This document shows, piece after piece, positions 36,482-44,343 of a stretch of 64,000 nucleotides of DNA. Below the pieces are notes generated by a model that was not told the origin of the DNA, made no database searches, and saw only the letters and a list, made by a program, of their open reading frames with translations. The stretch spans positions 124,001 to 188,000 of the forward strand of contig JBKQSS010000041.1 in assembly GCA_052143535.1 (NCBI GenBank), in the 5' to 3' direction. The first letter of the stretch is position 1. The number at the start of each line of letters is the position of its first letter. The stretch comes from JADGRA01 sp052143535. Lineage in GTDB: Bacteria > Myxococcota > Myxococcia > Myxococcales > Myxococcaceae. The position numbers and the translations under genes were made by a program.

Positions 36482-36628
36482 GGTGCCTCCAGCTAACCCT
36501 TCGGCGGGGACTGCTCCCTCGGGATTACGACGGACGCCTCCCGGGGTTACCAAGGCGGCAGCCTTTGAGCGAACTGCAGCCGTATGGTAGCCGAGCTCGC
36601 GGCGACCAGGGACTTTGCGGGCGGGCTC

Positions 36629-37363
36629 TCACGAGACCGCGGCCGGCGCGGCGGCCAACGTCTCGCCGAGCCAGCGCCTGGCCGGCGCGGTGTCCACGCC
36701 CAGTGTGTCGAAACCTGGGAAAACGACGCTCTGTAGCGTCTCGATGTAGACCCGACGGCGTACCGACTGGGGAACGACACCGTGCCGCAGCAAGTCGGGA
36801 TGGTCTGCCGCGGCGGTGGGGGCTTTGAAAATCTCCGGCCCGGCGCTCCCGGCAACCATCCCTGGCAGAAGCGCCCCGAGGAAGGCCAAATCCAGCCGGG
36901 GCCGCACCCAAGCCAGGTAGGCCCAGCCCAGCCGACTGTGGTGGACCTCGTCCCGGGCGAGCTCTTGCAGGGCGGACTTGAGCTCCTTGCTCTCCGCCCC
37001 CTCCAAAAGGGTGACGAGAGTCGCGGTGCTCTCTGTCTCGGCCACGCAGCACTGGGCGACAACCTCGTAGGTGAGGCGCACGGGCTCGCTCCAGCTCTTG
37101 AGGGCATACTCGATGACACGGTCGACGGCCGTCAGGTGCGTTCCGCCCACGGCGCGGAAGAAGCGCTCGCAGTGGGCCGCGTGGCGCGTCTCATCTCGGG
37201 AAGCACGCTCGCCCAGCTCGACCAGCGCGCGGGGCGCGCCGAAGGCTTCGAGCCTGCGGGCCAGGACGCCGAAGCGAAGCGAGGCCTCAGTCTCGATGCG
37301 GTAGCGGAGGCCCCAGGTACTCGCGACGACGTCCTGCAGGGACGGCTCCAAAGCCGTCGTCAC
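36629..37363 (-). CDS. Ferritin-like diiron domain protein
   Basis: The start is GTG 37363, which overlaps the stop of the small lipoprotein gene as GTGA. The longer frame to 37594 is its shadow. The 244-residue protein is helical with two E-x-x-H-type repeats expected of a ferritin-like diiron centre: ETEASLRFGVLARRL with RDETRHAAHCERFF, and AQCCVAETESTATLV with ARDEVHHSRLGWAYLAW. Such proteins in myxobacteria are uncharacterised and are often coded next to small lipoproteins. No ferritin cage family (Dps, bacterioferritin) is matched, so an oxidase or hydroxylase role is as likely as iron storage. Confidence 0.75.
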   Translation of the reverse strand: MTTALEPSLQDVVASTWGLRYRIETEASLRFGVLARRLEAFGAPRALVELGERASRDETRHAAHCERFFRAVGGTHLTAVDRVIEYALKSWSEPVRLTYEVVAQCCVAETESTATLVTLLEGAESKELKSALQELARDEVHHSRLGWAYLAWVRPRLDLAFLGALLPGMVAGSAGPEIFKAPTAAADHPDLLRHGVVPQSVRRRVYIETLQSVVFPGFDTLGVDTAPARRWLGETLAAAPAAVS

Positions 37364-37548
37364 CAGCCGCCAGGGGCTCCCGGCGGAAATCCCATGCCGG
37401 CGTCGGCGACGCCGCCGTCCGGCAACAGCGAGGTACCGCCGGTGCTGCCACTGCCTGAGGGGTCTCCCGTCGTACCGCCGCCGCAATGAGCGATGCCAAT
37501 GGCTGCGCCCACCAGCACCAGCGCGTGGAATAGCTTTTTCAGCTTCAC
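37360..37548 (-). CDS. Small lipoprotein coupled to ferritin-like gene
   Basis: This 62-residue product has a textbook export signal (KKLFHALVLVGAAIGIAHC) and then a Gly/Ser/Thr-rich mature part (GGGTTGDPSGSGSTGG) with little fold potential, ending GFPPGAPGGW. The Cys at about residue 22 is the likely lipidation site, although His before it is unusual. The stop codon overlaps the GTG start of the ferritin-like gene, so translation of the two is coupled. It may anchor or regulate its partner. Confidence 0.6.
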   Translation of the reverse strand: MKLKKLFHALVLVGAAIGIAHCGGGTTGDPSGSGSTGGTSLLPDGGVADAGMGFPPGAPGGW

Positions 37549-37708
37549 GGGTCTGCCTCCTCAAAAACTGCCGGTTCCCCAAACAAGACACCAACCCCCG
37601 GAGCCGTTGCAGGTGTCGCTGGAAAAGCGCTTGCCAACCCCAATTGCCTTTGAGACGGTCCGCAAACTTTCCTATTCAGCCTCGCGCTTCAACCCCCTGG
37701 GGTACCCT

Positions 37709-38422
37709 ATGACTACGTCCGCCCGCATCATTGTGTATTTCTTCACACTTTCCGCAGGGGTGGCTTTTGCCCAGTACCCCCCGCCGCCGCAGTACGCCCC
37801 TCCCACCCCCACCATGGCGACGGCGAGCATCGCGGTGCAAATCACCCAGGCCCGCCAACGCAACGCGATGATGATGCAGAGCTACACCTGGAACGAGCGC
37901 ATCGACATCATGAAGAACGGCAGCAGCGTCGACCTCCGCATCGACGTCTGCACCTTTCCGCCAGGTGGGGTGAAGCAGTGCACGGTAGTCAACGACCAGC
38001 ATGCGCCGCTCCCGGGGGGCTTCTTCCGCAGGAACGCGGCTGAAAACAAAATCAAGGACATGGAGGCCTACCTCAAAGGCCTGAAAGCCCTTCTCGACCA
38101 GTACACGCTGCCCACCGGCGGGGCGATTCTCAACTTCCTCACCACCGCGCAGACAACGGGCCCCGGCCCGGAGGGCTTTCTCACCACCGCCGGGGGCAGC
38201 GTCGTTCAGCCGGGGGACACGCTCACCATCTGGACCAATGCCGCCACCCGGCAGCCGGCACGCATGTCGGTGAACACCACCTACCAGGGCCAGGCCGTCC
38301 AGCTCACCGCCACCTTCAAAACGCTACCGAGCGGACTCAACTACATGAATTACGCGACGGTGGACGTGCCCGCGCAGCAGCTGCAGATGAACGTGCAGAA
38401 CTTCGACTTCGTCCAGAACTGA
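37709..38422 (+). CDS. Exported hypothetical protein
   Basis: The start is ATG 37709; the longer upstream frame overlaps the divergent lipoprotein gene and lacks protein character. A signal peptide (TTSARIIVYFFTLSAGVAFA) precedes a Pro/Tyr-rich linker (QYPPPPQYAPPTPT). A soluble domain of about 190 residues follows (MMMQSYTWNERIDIMKNG, NKIKDMEAYLKGLKALLDQY, GSVVQPGDTLTIWTNAA, MSVNTTYQGQAVQLTATF). No family is recognised. The strand pattern in the second half resembles LolA-like or other lipid-binding folds only vaguely. It ends 7 bp from a convergent response regulator gene. Confidence 0.65.
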   Translation: MTTSARIIVYFFTLSAGVAFAQYPPPPQYAPPTPTMATASIAVQITQARQRNAMMMQSYTWNERIDIMKNGSSVDLRIDVCTFPPGGVKQCTVVNDQHAPLPGGFFRRNAAENKIKDMEAYLKGLKALLDQYTLPTGGAILNFLTTAQTTGPGPEGFLTTAGGSVVQPGDTLTIWTNAATRQPARMSVNTTYQGQAVQLTATFKTLPSGLNYMNYATVDVPAQQLQMNVQNFDFVQN

Positions 38423-38429
38423 CGACGCC

Positions 38430-38831
38430 TCAGGCGGCGGCCATCCCCAGCTGAGTTTGGGCGGCATGCACATGCTGCATCAGCTGCGTCATGTCGATGG
38501 GCTTCTCCAGTCGCCCCACCACCAGCGGGTGGTGGGCTGCTGCCTGCTGCACCCGGGCGCTCGCGGAAACCAATACCACGCGCAAATACCGGGCGGAGAG
38601 CGGGTGGAGTTCAGCCAGCATCTCGACGCCAGTCCTCCCTGGAAGCAGGAGGTCCAACAACACCACCACCGGCTCGGCCACCAGGCGTAGCAGCGTCCCT
38701 GCCTCCTCGGCATCGCAGGCGGTGAGCACAGTGTGGCCGAGGGCCTCCAGCTGATCGCGAAGAAACGTCCGCACCAACGCATCGTCGTCGACGACCAGAA
38801 GCACCGAGAATTCTCGCTCCGCCTCAGCCAT
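38430..38831 (-). CDS. Single-domain response regulator
   Basis: This 133-residue receiver domain has no output domain. The acidic pocket is VVDDD (D15-D17), the phosphoacceptor D60 lies in VVLLDLLLPGRTGVEML, the conserved Ser is at about 89 (VVLVSASARV), and K110 lies in RLEKPID. All residues required for phosphorylation are present. Stand-alone receivers act as phosphate shuttles or by protein contact. No histidine kinase is in the window, so the partner is unknown. Confidence 0.9.
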   Translation of the reverse strand: MAEAEREFSVLLVVDDDALVRTFLRDQLEALGHTVLTACDAEEAGTLLRLVAEPVVVLLDLLLPGRTGVEMLAELHPLSARYLRVVLVSASARVQQAAAHHPLVVGRLEKPIDMTQLMQHVHAAQTQLGMAAA

Positions 38832-39070
38832 TGCTGTGCAAACTGTAGCCCGGGCTCGCCCCGGCGCGCGAGCGATGGCCGGCGCAGGCTCTGCGTGTTG
38901 GACCTACGTCTTGCGCCCGGCCCTGGGGCGTGGCTTGGACGCAAGAGGTGTGGCGCCTGCTCGACGCCTGACGAGGTGCAGCCCGCGGGCTCGTGCCGCT
39001 CCTTTCGTCTACCTCCTCGAGCGGCGGGGGACGGGCGAGCGCCGGGGCGCCTGGCCCGCGGGCCCCTGCG

Positions 39071-39622
39071 TCAACCCGGGTTGGCCCTGAAAAACGTCTC
39101 CCGGTAGTAGCGCAGCTCGGCAATGCTGGCGCGAATGTCGGCCAGCGCCCGGTGGTTGGACTCCGGCTTCTGGAAGCTTGGAGACTCCGGGTACCAGGCC
39201 CGGGTGAGGAGCTTGAGGCTAGAGACGTCCACTTGCCGGTAGCTGAGGTAGCGCTCCACCAGCGGCATGTAGCGAGCCAGGAAGCGTCGGTCGTGGTGGA
39301 TGGTGTTGCCGGCGAGGATGCCCTCTCCGGGGCCGCAGTGCTTGGCCACCAGGTCGAAGAGGTCGCGCTCTGTCTCGCGCAGCGAGTAGGGAGAGGCGCG
39401 AATGCGGTCGGTGAGACCGCTCTTGGCATGCATTTCACGCACGATGGGTTCCATGCGCGAGAGGACTTCGTCCGGCTGCCACACCACGCGTTCGAACTCG
39501 TCGCGCGGCTCGAGCTCCGGGCCAGTCACCAGCGCCGCGACCTCGACGATGGCGCAACTCTCCGGCTCGAGGCCGGTCATTTCCAAGTCCAGCCAGAGGA
39601 AAACGGTCGTCGGTTTGGCCAT
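39071..39622 (-). CDS. orn: Oligoribonuclease
   Basis: This 183-residue DEDDh 3'-5' exoribonuclease degrades 2-5-nt RNAs and pGpG. All catalytic residues are visible: D and E in FLWLDLEMTGLEPE, D in AGNTIHHDRRFLARYMP, and H and D in NHRALADIRASIAELRYY. Length and the YRQVDVSSLKLLTRAWYP segment match bacterial Orn. It lies 23 bp downstream of the thioesterase gene on the same strand and is probably co-transcribed with it. Confidence 0.96.
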   Translation of the reverse strand: MAKPTTVFLWLDLEMTGLEPESCAIVEVAALVTGPELEPRDEFERVVWQPDEVLSRMEPIVREMHAKSGLTDRIRASPYSLRETERDLFDLVAKHCGPGEGILAGNTIHHDRRFLARYMPLVERYLSYRQVDVSSLKLLTRAWYPESPSFQKPESNHRALADIRASIAELRYYRETFFRANPG

Positions 39623-39645
39623 CGCGCTCGCTCCTTACCACCTCT

Positions 39646-40062
39646 TCAGCTGGGCGCCTTGAGGGCGGCGATGGCCGCGCGGGCTGCCTCCGGAATGCGC
39701 ACCTTCTCTCCGGTGGCGTAGTTGAGCAGCACCACCACCGAGCTCCCGCGCGCGAGGAGGCGTTCCGGGGCGCCCAGCCGCCACACCGCGTGCTCCAGCG
39801 TGAGGCTGGTGTTGCCCAGCTTGGTGGCCCGTGCCCCTACCACCACCCGAGCGGGAAACACGACTGGCTCCAAGTAGTCACAGTGCGCCGCAGCGAGGAT
39901 GGGGGCAACCGCGTCCTGGCGGGACAGGGCGATTCCTGCTGCCTGGAAGAAGGCCATGCGCGAGGATTCGAACCAGGTGAAGAAGTGGGCGTTGTTGACG
40001 TGCCCTAGGGCATCCATCTCCCCCCAGTGGATGGGAAATTCGACCGTGACCGGGTAGCTCAT
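39646..40062 (-). CDS. Acyl-CoA thioesterase, 4HBT family
   Basis: The start is ATG 40062, which gives MSYPVTVEFPIHWGEMDALG; the longer frame runs antisense into the next gene. The 138-residue hotdog protein has the 4HBT signature IHWGEMDALGHVNNAHFFTW, with the catalytic Asp and the HVNN motif, then FESSRMAFFQAAGI and the family's GARATKLGNTSLTLEHAVW strands. It hydrolyses acyl-CoA thioesters, with specificity unknown. The oligoribonuclease gene follows after 23 bp. Confidence 0.9.
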   Translation of the reverse strand: MSYPVTVEFPIHWGEMDALGHVNNAHFFTWFESSRMAFFQAAGIALSRQDAVAPILAAAHCDYLEPVVFPARVVVGARATKLGNTSLTLEHAVWRLGAPERLLARGSSVVVLLNYATGEKVRIPEAARAAIAALKAPS

Positions 40063-40129
40063 GCCGGGGTCATACCCTGTAGCAAGTCGCTCCGGGAGTC
40101 GAGCCCCGGAGTTTTCGGAGGGCTTCACC

Positions 40130-40780
40130 ATGGCGCGCGTCGAGACGTCTCCGTCACTCTCGGCCTTGGTGCGGGCCGAGGGCGTCGTGTCCGAGCGCGC
40201 CCTGGTGGACGCGGCGGCGGGCGAGGCGGTCCAGGGCAGCTGGTGGGGGCACCCTGCAAGCCATTCAATTTTCCGTGCGCTTGAAGGGCTGCGCGAGGAC
40301 CCGGACGTCTTTCTCTGCAAGCTTCTCGACGGCAAACAGACATACGTCCACCGCCGACTGTGGCCGGCCCTGCTCCGAGTGCAAGCCGAGGCCGCCCTTT
40401 GGCCAGCGCTTTCTCCAGCTGCCCACCAGTTGCTTCAGCAGGTGGAGCGGGAAGAGGCGGTGCAGGCGACGGGCCGGTTGCGGCTGGAGTTGGAAACGGC
40501 GCTGCGGGTGGTGGCTCGCTCGCGGCACACGCCCTCGGGCGCACATGCCGTGGTGCTGACCGCGTTTCAGTCGCATTTCTCGGAGCTGGACCGGGAGGCG
40601 GCGGCGCGGCTGACACTGGAGGAGGCGCAGGCCGCGCTGGCGGCTCGGCCTGCACGCACTCCCAAACCCAGCCGCTCGGGCGCCAAGCCAACCCAGCGCT
40701 CGGGGAAGGCTGCCCCGGCCACACCCCGGCCAGGGCGCGGCTCAACCGCTGGGCGGCGTCGCAGACGGGTGAAGGTGTAG
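40130..40780 (+). CDS. Conserved hypothetical protein with basic tail
   Basis: The start is ATG 40130, 67 bp from the divergent thioesterase. The 216-residue protein has a globular part (VQGSWWGHPASHSIFRALEG, LREDPDVFLCKLLDGKQTYV, HRRLWPALLRVQAEAALWP). It ends in a low-complexity Arg/Pro/Ala tail of about 45 residues (RTPKPSRSGAKPTQRSGK). The GSWWGHP-x-x-x-IF and KLLDGKxTYVHRRLWPAL motifs recur in an uncharacterised family seen in several bacteria. The basic tail could bind nucleic acid, but this is only compositional. Confidence 0.7.
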   Translation: MARVETSPSLSALVRAEGVVSERALVDAAAGEAVQGSWWGHPASHSIFRALEGLREDPDVFLCKLLDGKQTYVHRRLWPALLRVQAEAALWPALSPAAHQLLQQVEREEAVQATGRLRLELETALRVVARSRHTPSGAHAVVLTAFQSHFSELDREAAARLTLEEAQAALAARPARTPKPSRSGAKPTQRSGKAAPATPRPGRGSTAGRRRRRVKV

Positions 40781-40795
40781 GGAAAGCGGTTCGCT

Positions 40796-42085
40796 TCAGC
40801 CGGCGCAATACAGCTTCACCGTCAGCGCCTGGTCCGACTGTCGACGCACGCAGGCATTCTGAAACTGAATGCGGGGGAAGCCCCCGTCCGGTGCCGGCTC
40901 ATAGAGAAGCCCGTCGTTGTCCACCGTGCACAGCTGCTCGCTACCGTCGGCTCGAACGATGGTCACCACCAAGAGAGTGGGGTCCGGGACATTCATGTCC
41001 AAATCCAACGTCTGGGGGACTGCCGCGATGTCGGCCAGGGCGAGCAGCTGGTCATGGTAGCTGTCCGCGCAGATGGAATAGAGGTTGTCCAGCCCGAGGT
41101 CGAACAGCACTGCCATCTCCCGCAACCGAGTTCCGGGGGCGTTGCTGGTGGGGCAATCCACGTTGCACAGGGCGAAGCCTGCGTCCTGGTCGGGACAGGG
41201 GACGGCCTCGGCGCTTTTGTCGAGCAGCGAAACCGGGGCCAGGGCTCCCCACACCACATCGCGGTTTCGCCCCTGGCCGTCCGGCAGGTTTTGCAGCTCG
41301 GTGAAATAGTCGCCCACCGGCGACAAATTGGCGGCCTGGTTGATGCAAAAGTTCTCGCCGTCTGCGTCGTCCTCGTGCACCAGCGGCGGCCGGCGCATCT
41401 CGCTGCAGTCGTCCTCGTCGCTGACGGCCACCACCATCAGCCGAGCCCCGTCGCGCAAGAAGCCGGTGTTGGCCGGCCCTCCGTCCGGGAGGCTGAGGGG
41501 GGCGACCGCGTTTTGGAGCGCGATGCGGGTGGCCTCCAGGGGCGTCTCCTGACCGCTTCCGTCGATGCCCACCGCTGTCATGGCCAGGGCAAAGCGAGGC
41601 ACCAGCTCCGGGTTGGTGTCGTCCAGGTAGCGCTCGGTGCTGACTCCGCCGTCGAGCAGCGGAATGTCCATCAGCCACCCGGCTTCCGGGTAGTAGTAGT
41701 AGACAATGGAGTTGAAGTACTCGTAGGCCAGGTAGACGGACGTCGTCGTCACGCCCACCCGGAAGCTGTTGGCCACGCCTCCGGACTTCTGAAGCTCGGA
41801 GACGAAGACGGGAATGTCGGTGGCGACGCGCTCCTGGTTGGCCGCCATCGAGCCGCTATTGTCCACGACGAAGAGGATGTCTGTCTTCACCGTCTGAATG
41901 CTGGGCACTTGCTGCTGACACTGGGAGGGAACGCCGCTGCCGGGGACGGCCGCCGGCGACTGGCAGCCCCAAAGCGCAAGCGCAGTCGCGGCGAGGGCCA
42001 GGCGCAAGCCTTGCGCCCGGGGCTCGGCCAGCCCGGACGACGGGAGATTGAAAGCACGGCGCTGGATGGTGCCCGAGGCCTCCAT
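40796..42085 (-). CDS. Lipoprotein with von Willebrand factor A domain
   Basis: This 429-residue protein has an N-terminal lipoprotein signal ending in LALAATALALWGC. It then has a VWA domain with an intact MIDAS start (TDILFVVDNSGSMAANQER) and later elements NSFRVGVTTTSVYLAYEY, ARLMVVAVSDEDDCSEM and AVGIDGSGQETPLEATRIAL. It contains many Asp-Gly pairs and at least ten cysteines in the second half (CPDQDAGFALCNVDC). VWA lipoproteins of this layout are abundant in myxobacteria, with presumed adhesion or protein-binding roles at the outer surface. The signal begins about 20 residues in, so translation may start further downstream than 42085. Confidence 0.8.
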   Translation of the reverse strand: MEASGTIQRRAFNLPSSGLAEPRAQGLRLALAATALALWGCQSPAAVPGSGVPSQCQQQVPSIQTVKTDILFVVDNSGSMAANQERVATDIPVFVSELQKSGGVANSFRVGVTTTSVYLAYEYFNSIVYYYYPEAGWLMDIPLLDGGVSTERYLDDTNPELVPRFALAMTAVGIDGSGQETPLEATRIALQNAVAPLSLPDGGPANTGFLRDGARLMVVAVSDEDDCSEMRRPPLVHEDDADGENFCINQAANLSPVGDYFTELQNLPDGQGRNRDVVWGALAPVSLLDKSAEAVPCPDQDAGFALCNVDCPTSNAPGTRLREMAVLFDLGLDNLYSICADSYHDQLLALADIAAVPQTLDLDMNVPDPTLLVVTIVRADGSEQLCTVDNDGLLYEPAPDGGFPRIQFQNACVRRQSDQALTVKLYCAG

Positions 42086-42239
42086 TGAGAAGCAGCTTTA
42101 CCGCAAACTCCCTCGGCGGCTCACCCCCCAGGGCCATTTTCGGCTGGGTGATGCAGGACCCTGCGGCTCCAGTGGGGAATGGTTATGTTTTTGAAAGACA
42201 AAAGCCTTCCACCCGAGCTCCACCCCAAGGAGGGGAGTC

Positions 42240-42725
42240 ATGTACGCGACGAAGAATGACCTTCCAGCGAAGAAGCGCGAAGCGCTGTCCGAGATGCTCA
42301 ATGGGCACCTGGCCATGTGCCTCGATGTCATGCTGCAGACGAAGCAGGCGCACTGGAACGTGAAGGGCGCCAACTTCATCGCGCTGCACGAGCTGTTCGA
42401 CAAAATCAACGAGGACTTCGAGGAGTACACGGACCTGCTGGCCGAACGCATCGTCCAGCTCGGTGGCGTGGCCGAGGGGACGGCGACGACGGTGGCCAAG
42501 CGAAGCCCGCTCAAGGCCTACCCCTTGCTACTCGCCGAGGGCATCGAGCACGTCGACTACCTCTCCAACGGGGTGGCGGCCTTCGGCAAAGCAGTGCGCG
42601 ACGCCATCAAAACCAGTGGCGAGGAATTCGGCGACGCGGACACCGCGGACATCTACACCGAGATTTCGCGCGGCGCGGACAAGTGGCTGTGGATGCTCGA
42701 GGCGCACCTCAACGTCCAGAGGTAG
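42240..42725 (+). CDS. dps: Dps-family DNA-protecting ferritin
   Basis: This 161-residue mini-ferritin follows a strong AAGGAGGGG ribosome-binding site. The intersubunit ferroxidase ligands have exactly Dps spacing: H38 (KQAHWNVKG), H50 and D54 (LHELFDKI), D65 and E69 (YTDLLAERI). It forms dodecamers that oxidise ferrous iron with peroxide and shield DNA in stress or starvation. The short N-terminus with KKR (residues 11-13) is less basic than in E. coli Dps, so DNA binding is uncertain. No clear OxyR or Fur site was found upstream. Confidence 0.95.
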   Translation: MYATKNDLPAKKREALSEMLNGHLAMCLDVMLQTKQAHWNVKGANFIALHELFDKINEDFEEYTDLLAERIVQLGGVAEGTATTVAKRSPLKAYPLLLAEGIEHVDYLSNGVAAFGKAVRDAIKTSGEEFGDADTADIYTEISRGADKWLWMLEAHLNVQR

Positions 42726-42750
42726 CGCCCCAAAGGGGGGCTGCTGGCTT

Positions 42751-43353
42751 TTACACGTGACGCCAGTGGCCCTGCACCCACCTCCAGCCGCCCGGCGTCG
42801 ACTTCCAATGGCCGGCCACCCAGACGTGCCCCGGCCGGGGGGCGGACCAAGTCCCAGGCACCCAGACGTAGGCGTTGCCGCTCCACGACCAGTAGCCGCC
42901 CACCCACACCGCACCCGCGTACGGCGGCGCCGGTTGGACTTCGACGCGGGCTGCCGGAGGGGCCACCTGCACCGCCACGTCCGCGACGGGCGCCGGGTTG
43001 TAGACGGCCACTGGGGTTGGGCCGGTCGCCACTACCACCGTCGGCTGTTTCCAGTGCCCGTCTTTGAAGTACCAAGCGCCGCCTCGTCGCACCCACTCTG
43101 CCGGAACCCAGACTGAGCCCGGTGCGGGCGGCCGCCCCCAGTGGCCGCCTCTCCAGACGTAGGCGCCGTGTTCCCAGCGCCAGTGGCCCGCAATCCAGAC
43201 GTAGCCGGGCCCAGGTGCAACTGGCTGCACCTCCGCCCGAAGCGCGGGTGGCGGTGCACCCACGTTAATTTGGACTTCAGCCTGGGCGAGGACAACGCCG
43301 GGGAACAGCCAGAAAGCCGCGATGGCAGACAGGGTGCGAATTTGCATTCTCAT
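42751..43353 (-). CDS. YXWGXW-repeat exported protein
   Basis: This 200-residue protein has a signal peptide (RTLSAIAAFWLFPGVVLAQ). The mature part consists of repeated Trp/Gly strands with the pattern x-YVW-x-AGHW or YVWVPGTW: YVWIAGHWRWEHG, YVWRGGHWGRPP, WYFKDGHWKQP, WVGGYWSWSGN, HVWVAGHWKS and GWRWVQGHWRHV. These are YXWGXW motifs, found in outer-envelope proteins of proteobacteria with unknown function, where they probably form a beta-repeat sheet. A Pro/Val-rich linker (PVAVYNPAPVADVAVQVAPP) separates two blocks of repeats. It converges with dps. Confidence 0.85.
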   Translation of the reverse strand: MRMQIRTLSAIAAFWLFPGVVLAQAEVQINVGAPPPALRAEVQPVAPGPGYVWIAGHWRWEHGAYVWRGGHWGRPPAPGSVWVPAEWVRRGGAWYFKDGHWKQPTVVVATGPTPVAVYNPAPVADVAVQVAPPAARVEVQPAPPYAGAVWVGGYWSWSGNAYVWVPGTWSAPRPGHVWVAGHWKSTPGGWRWVQGHWRHV

Positions 43354-43535
43354 GTCCTCCTTGGCGCCTAGAGACGAGAGAGCTGCCTTTGCAATTCAAA
43401 CGGCAAGGGCGACATTGGCCATCGCGAGAAACCGCGACAAGGGCGGAGGGGACGCGCTCGGGTGGTGGACGCCCTGAGGGGCTTAGGGCTGGCCGCGAAG
43501 AGCTCGCATGCCGCCCAAGCGGATTGCGCTTTCCC

Positions 43536-44159
43536 TCAATGGCCTCGCTTGGTGCCGTGCTTGGCGGTCTGTCGCGCCGCCGCCTGACGGCCTTTCGGGC
43601 GCGCCGTGGGCGGCGAGGCTTCCCGCGCGGACTCGGCCGCCGCGAGTTCACCGTCGAGGAGAAGTGCGGCCTCTGCCGCGGAGGCCACCGCCCGCGCCTC
43701 GTAAAGGCCTTCGGAGGCACGGGCGACGGCGGTGGCCGCGCCCCGGGCGGAGCCGACGACGCGCACCATTCTGCGCATTCCCGCCTCAACGAAGGCCGTC
43801 GCCGCCCGCCGAAAGAAAGGAAGCGCCGCCGACGTCAACCCGCCAAGCGCCGAGACGTCAGCGACGACGTCGAAGCCCGGGCCAAGTTGCGCCAGCGCAG
43901 CGCGGAGCTCGGCCAGCATGGACTCGGCCTCGGCAGCGTCCAAGAAGCCGCGCAACGTCAGGTGCAGCCGCCGCTTCTGCAGCGCGACGTCCAGCGCGTA
44001 GCCCGGCGCGGGGACGCGGTGGGTGGTGTGGGCGTGTGGGTCGACGGCGCGAGCGGCCAGCCGGCCCGCGTCTCCCAAGCGCAGCGCATTGGCGCGCAGA
44101 AGGAGGGCCCAGAGCTGGTCGAGCTGCTCGACGTTTTGAGGTTTCCGTCGTTGGCGCAA
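43536..44159 (-). CDS. STAS-like domain protein behind a Fur-box-like site
   Basis: The frame is open from ATG 44240, but that start lies inside an inverted repeat resembling a Fur box. TTG 44159, with GGGGGAG 5-7 nt upstream, is therefore proposed instead; ATG 44216 is another option. The middle (YALDVALQKRRLHLTLRGFL, LGPGFDVVADVSALGGLTSA, GMRRMVRVVGSARGAA) has the beta-alpha pattern of a STAS/SpoIIAA-like domain. The tail is Ala-rich and ends in a basic segment (RPKGRQAAARQTAKHGTKR). Function is unknown. The upstream palindrome suggests iron-responsive control. Confidence 0.6.
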   Translation of the reverse strand: MRQRRKPQNVEQLDQLWALLLRANALRLGDAGRLAARAVDPHAHTTHRVPAPGYALDVALQKRRLHLTLRGFLDAAEAESMLAELRAALAQLGPGFDVVADVSALGGLTSAALPFFRRAATAFVEAGMRRMVRVVGSARGAATAVARASEGLYEARAVASAAEAALLLDGELAAAESAREASPPTARPKGRQAAARQTAKHGTKRGH

Positions 44160-44218
44160 AGGGACTCCCCCCAGCAGGACACCGGCCCGGCCAACCGTTT
44201 CCGGCGCCCGGAGCATAT

Positions 44219-44239
44219 TGAGAATAAGACTCATTCTCA
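44219..44239. promoter_or_regulatory. Fur-box-like palindrome
   Basis: TGAGAAT-AAGACTC-ATTCTCA is a 7-bp perfect inverted repeat around a 7-bp centre, close to the classical Fur consensus (GATAATGATAATCATTATC; TGAGAATnATTCTCA-type). It is the only such site seen in the window. It lies directly upstream of, or over, the first possible start codon of the minus-strand STAS-like gene. The TonB/ExbBD locus at 61-64 kb has no comparable site in its leader. Confidence 0.65.
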
Positions 44240-44343
44240 TGAGCGGCTGTCAAGAAGGCTCCCTCGCCGCACCAGGGTTTGGAGTCAGGAAAGCCTCCAA
44301 AAGTGTCTTCGGCCAGGCGACGGTTGGCAGTGCCGTTGGTTGT

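Noticed and set aside
37493..37708. N-terminal extension of the exported protein at 37709
   Set aside because: It overlaps the divergent lipoprotein gene and pushes the signal peptide 72 residues into the protein.
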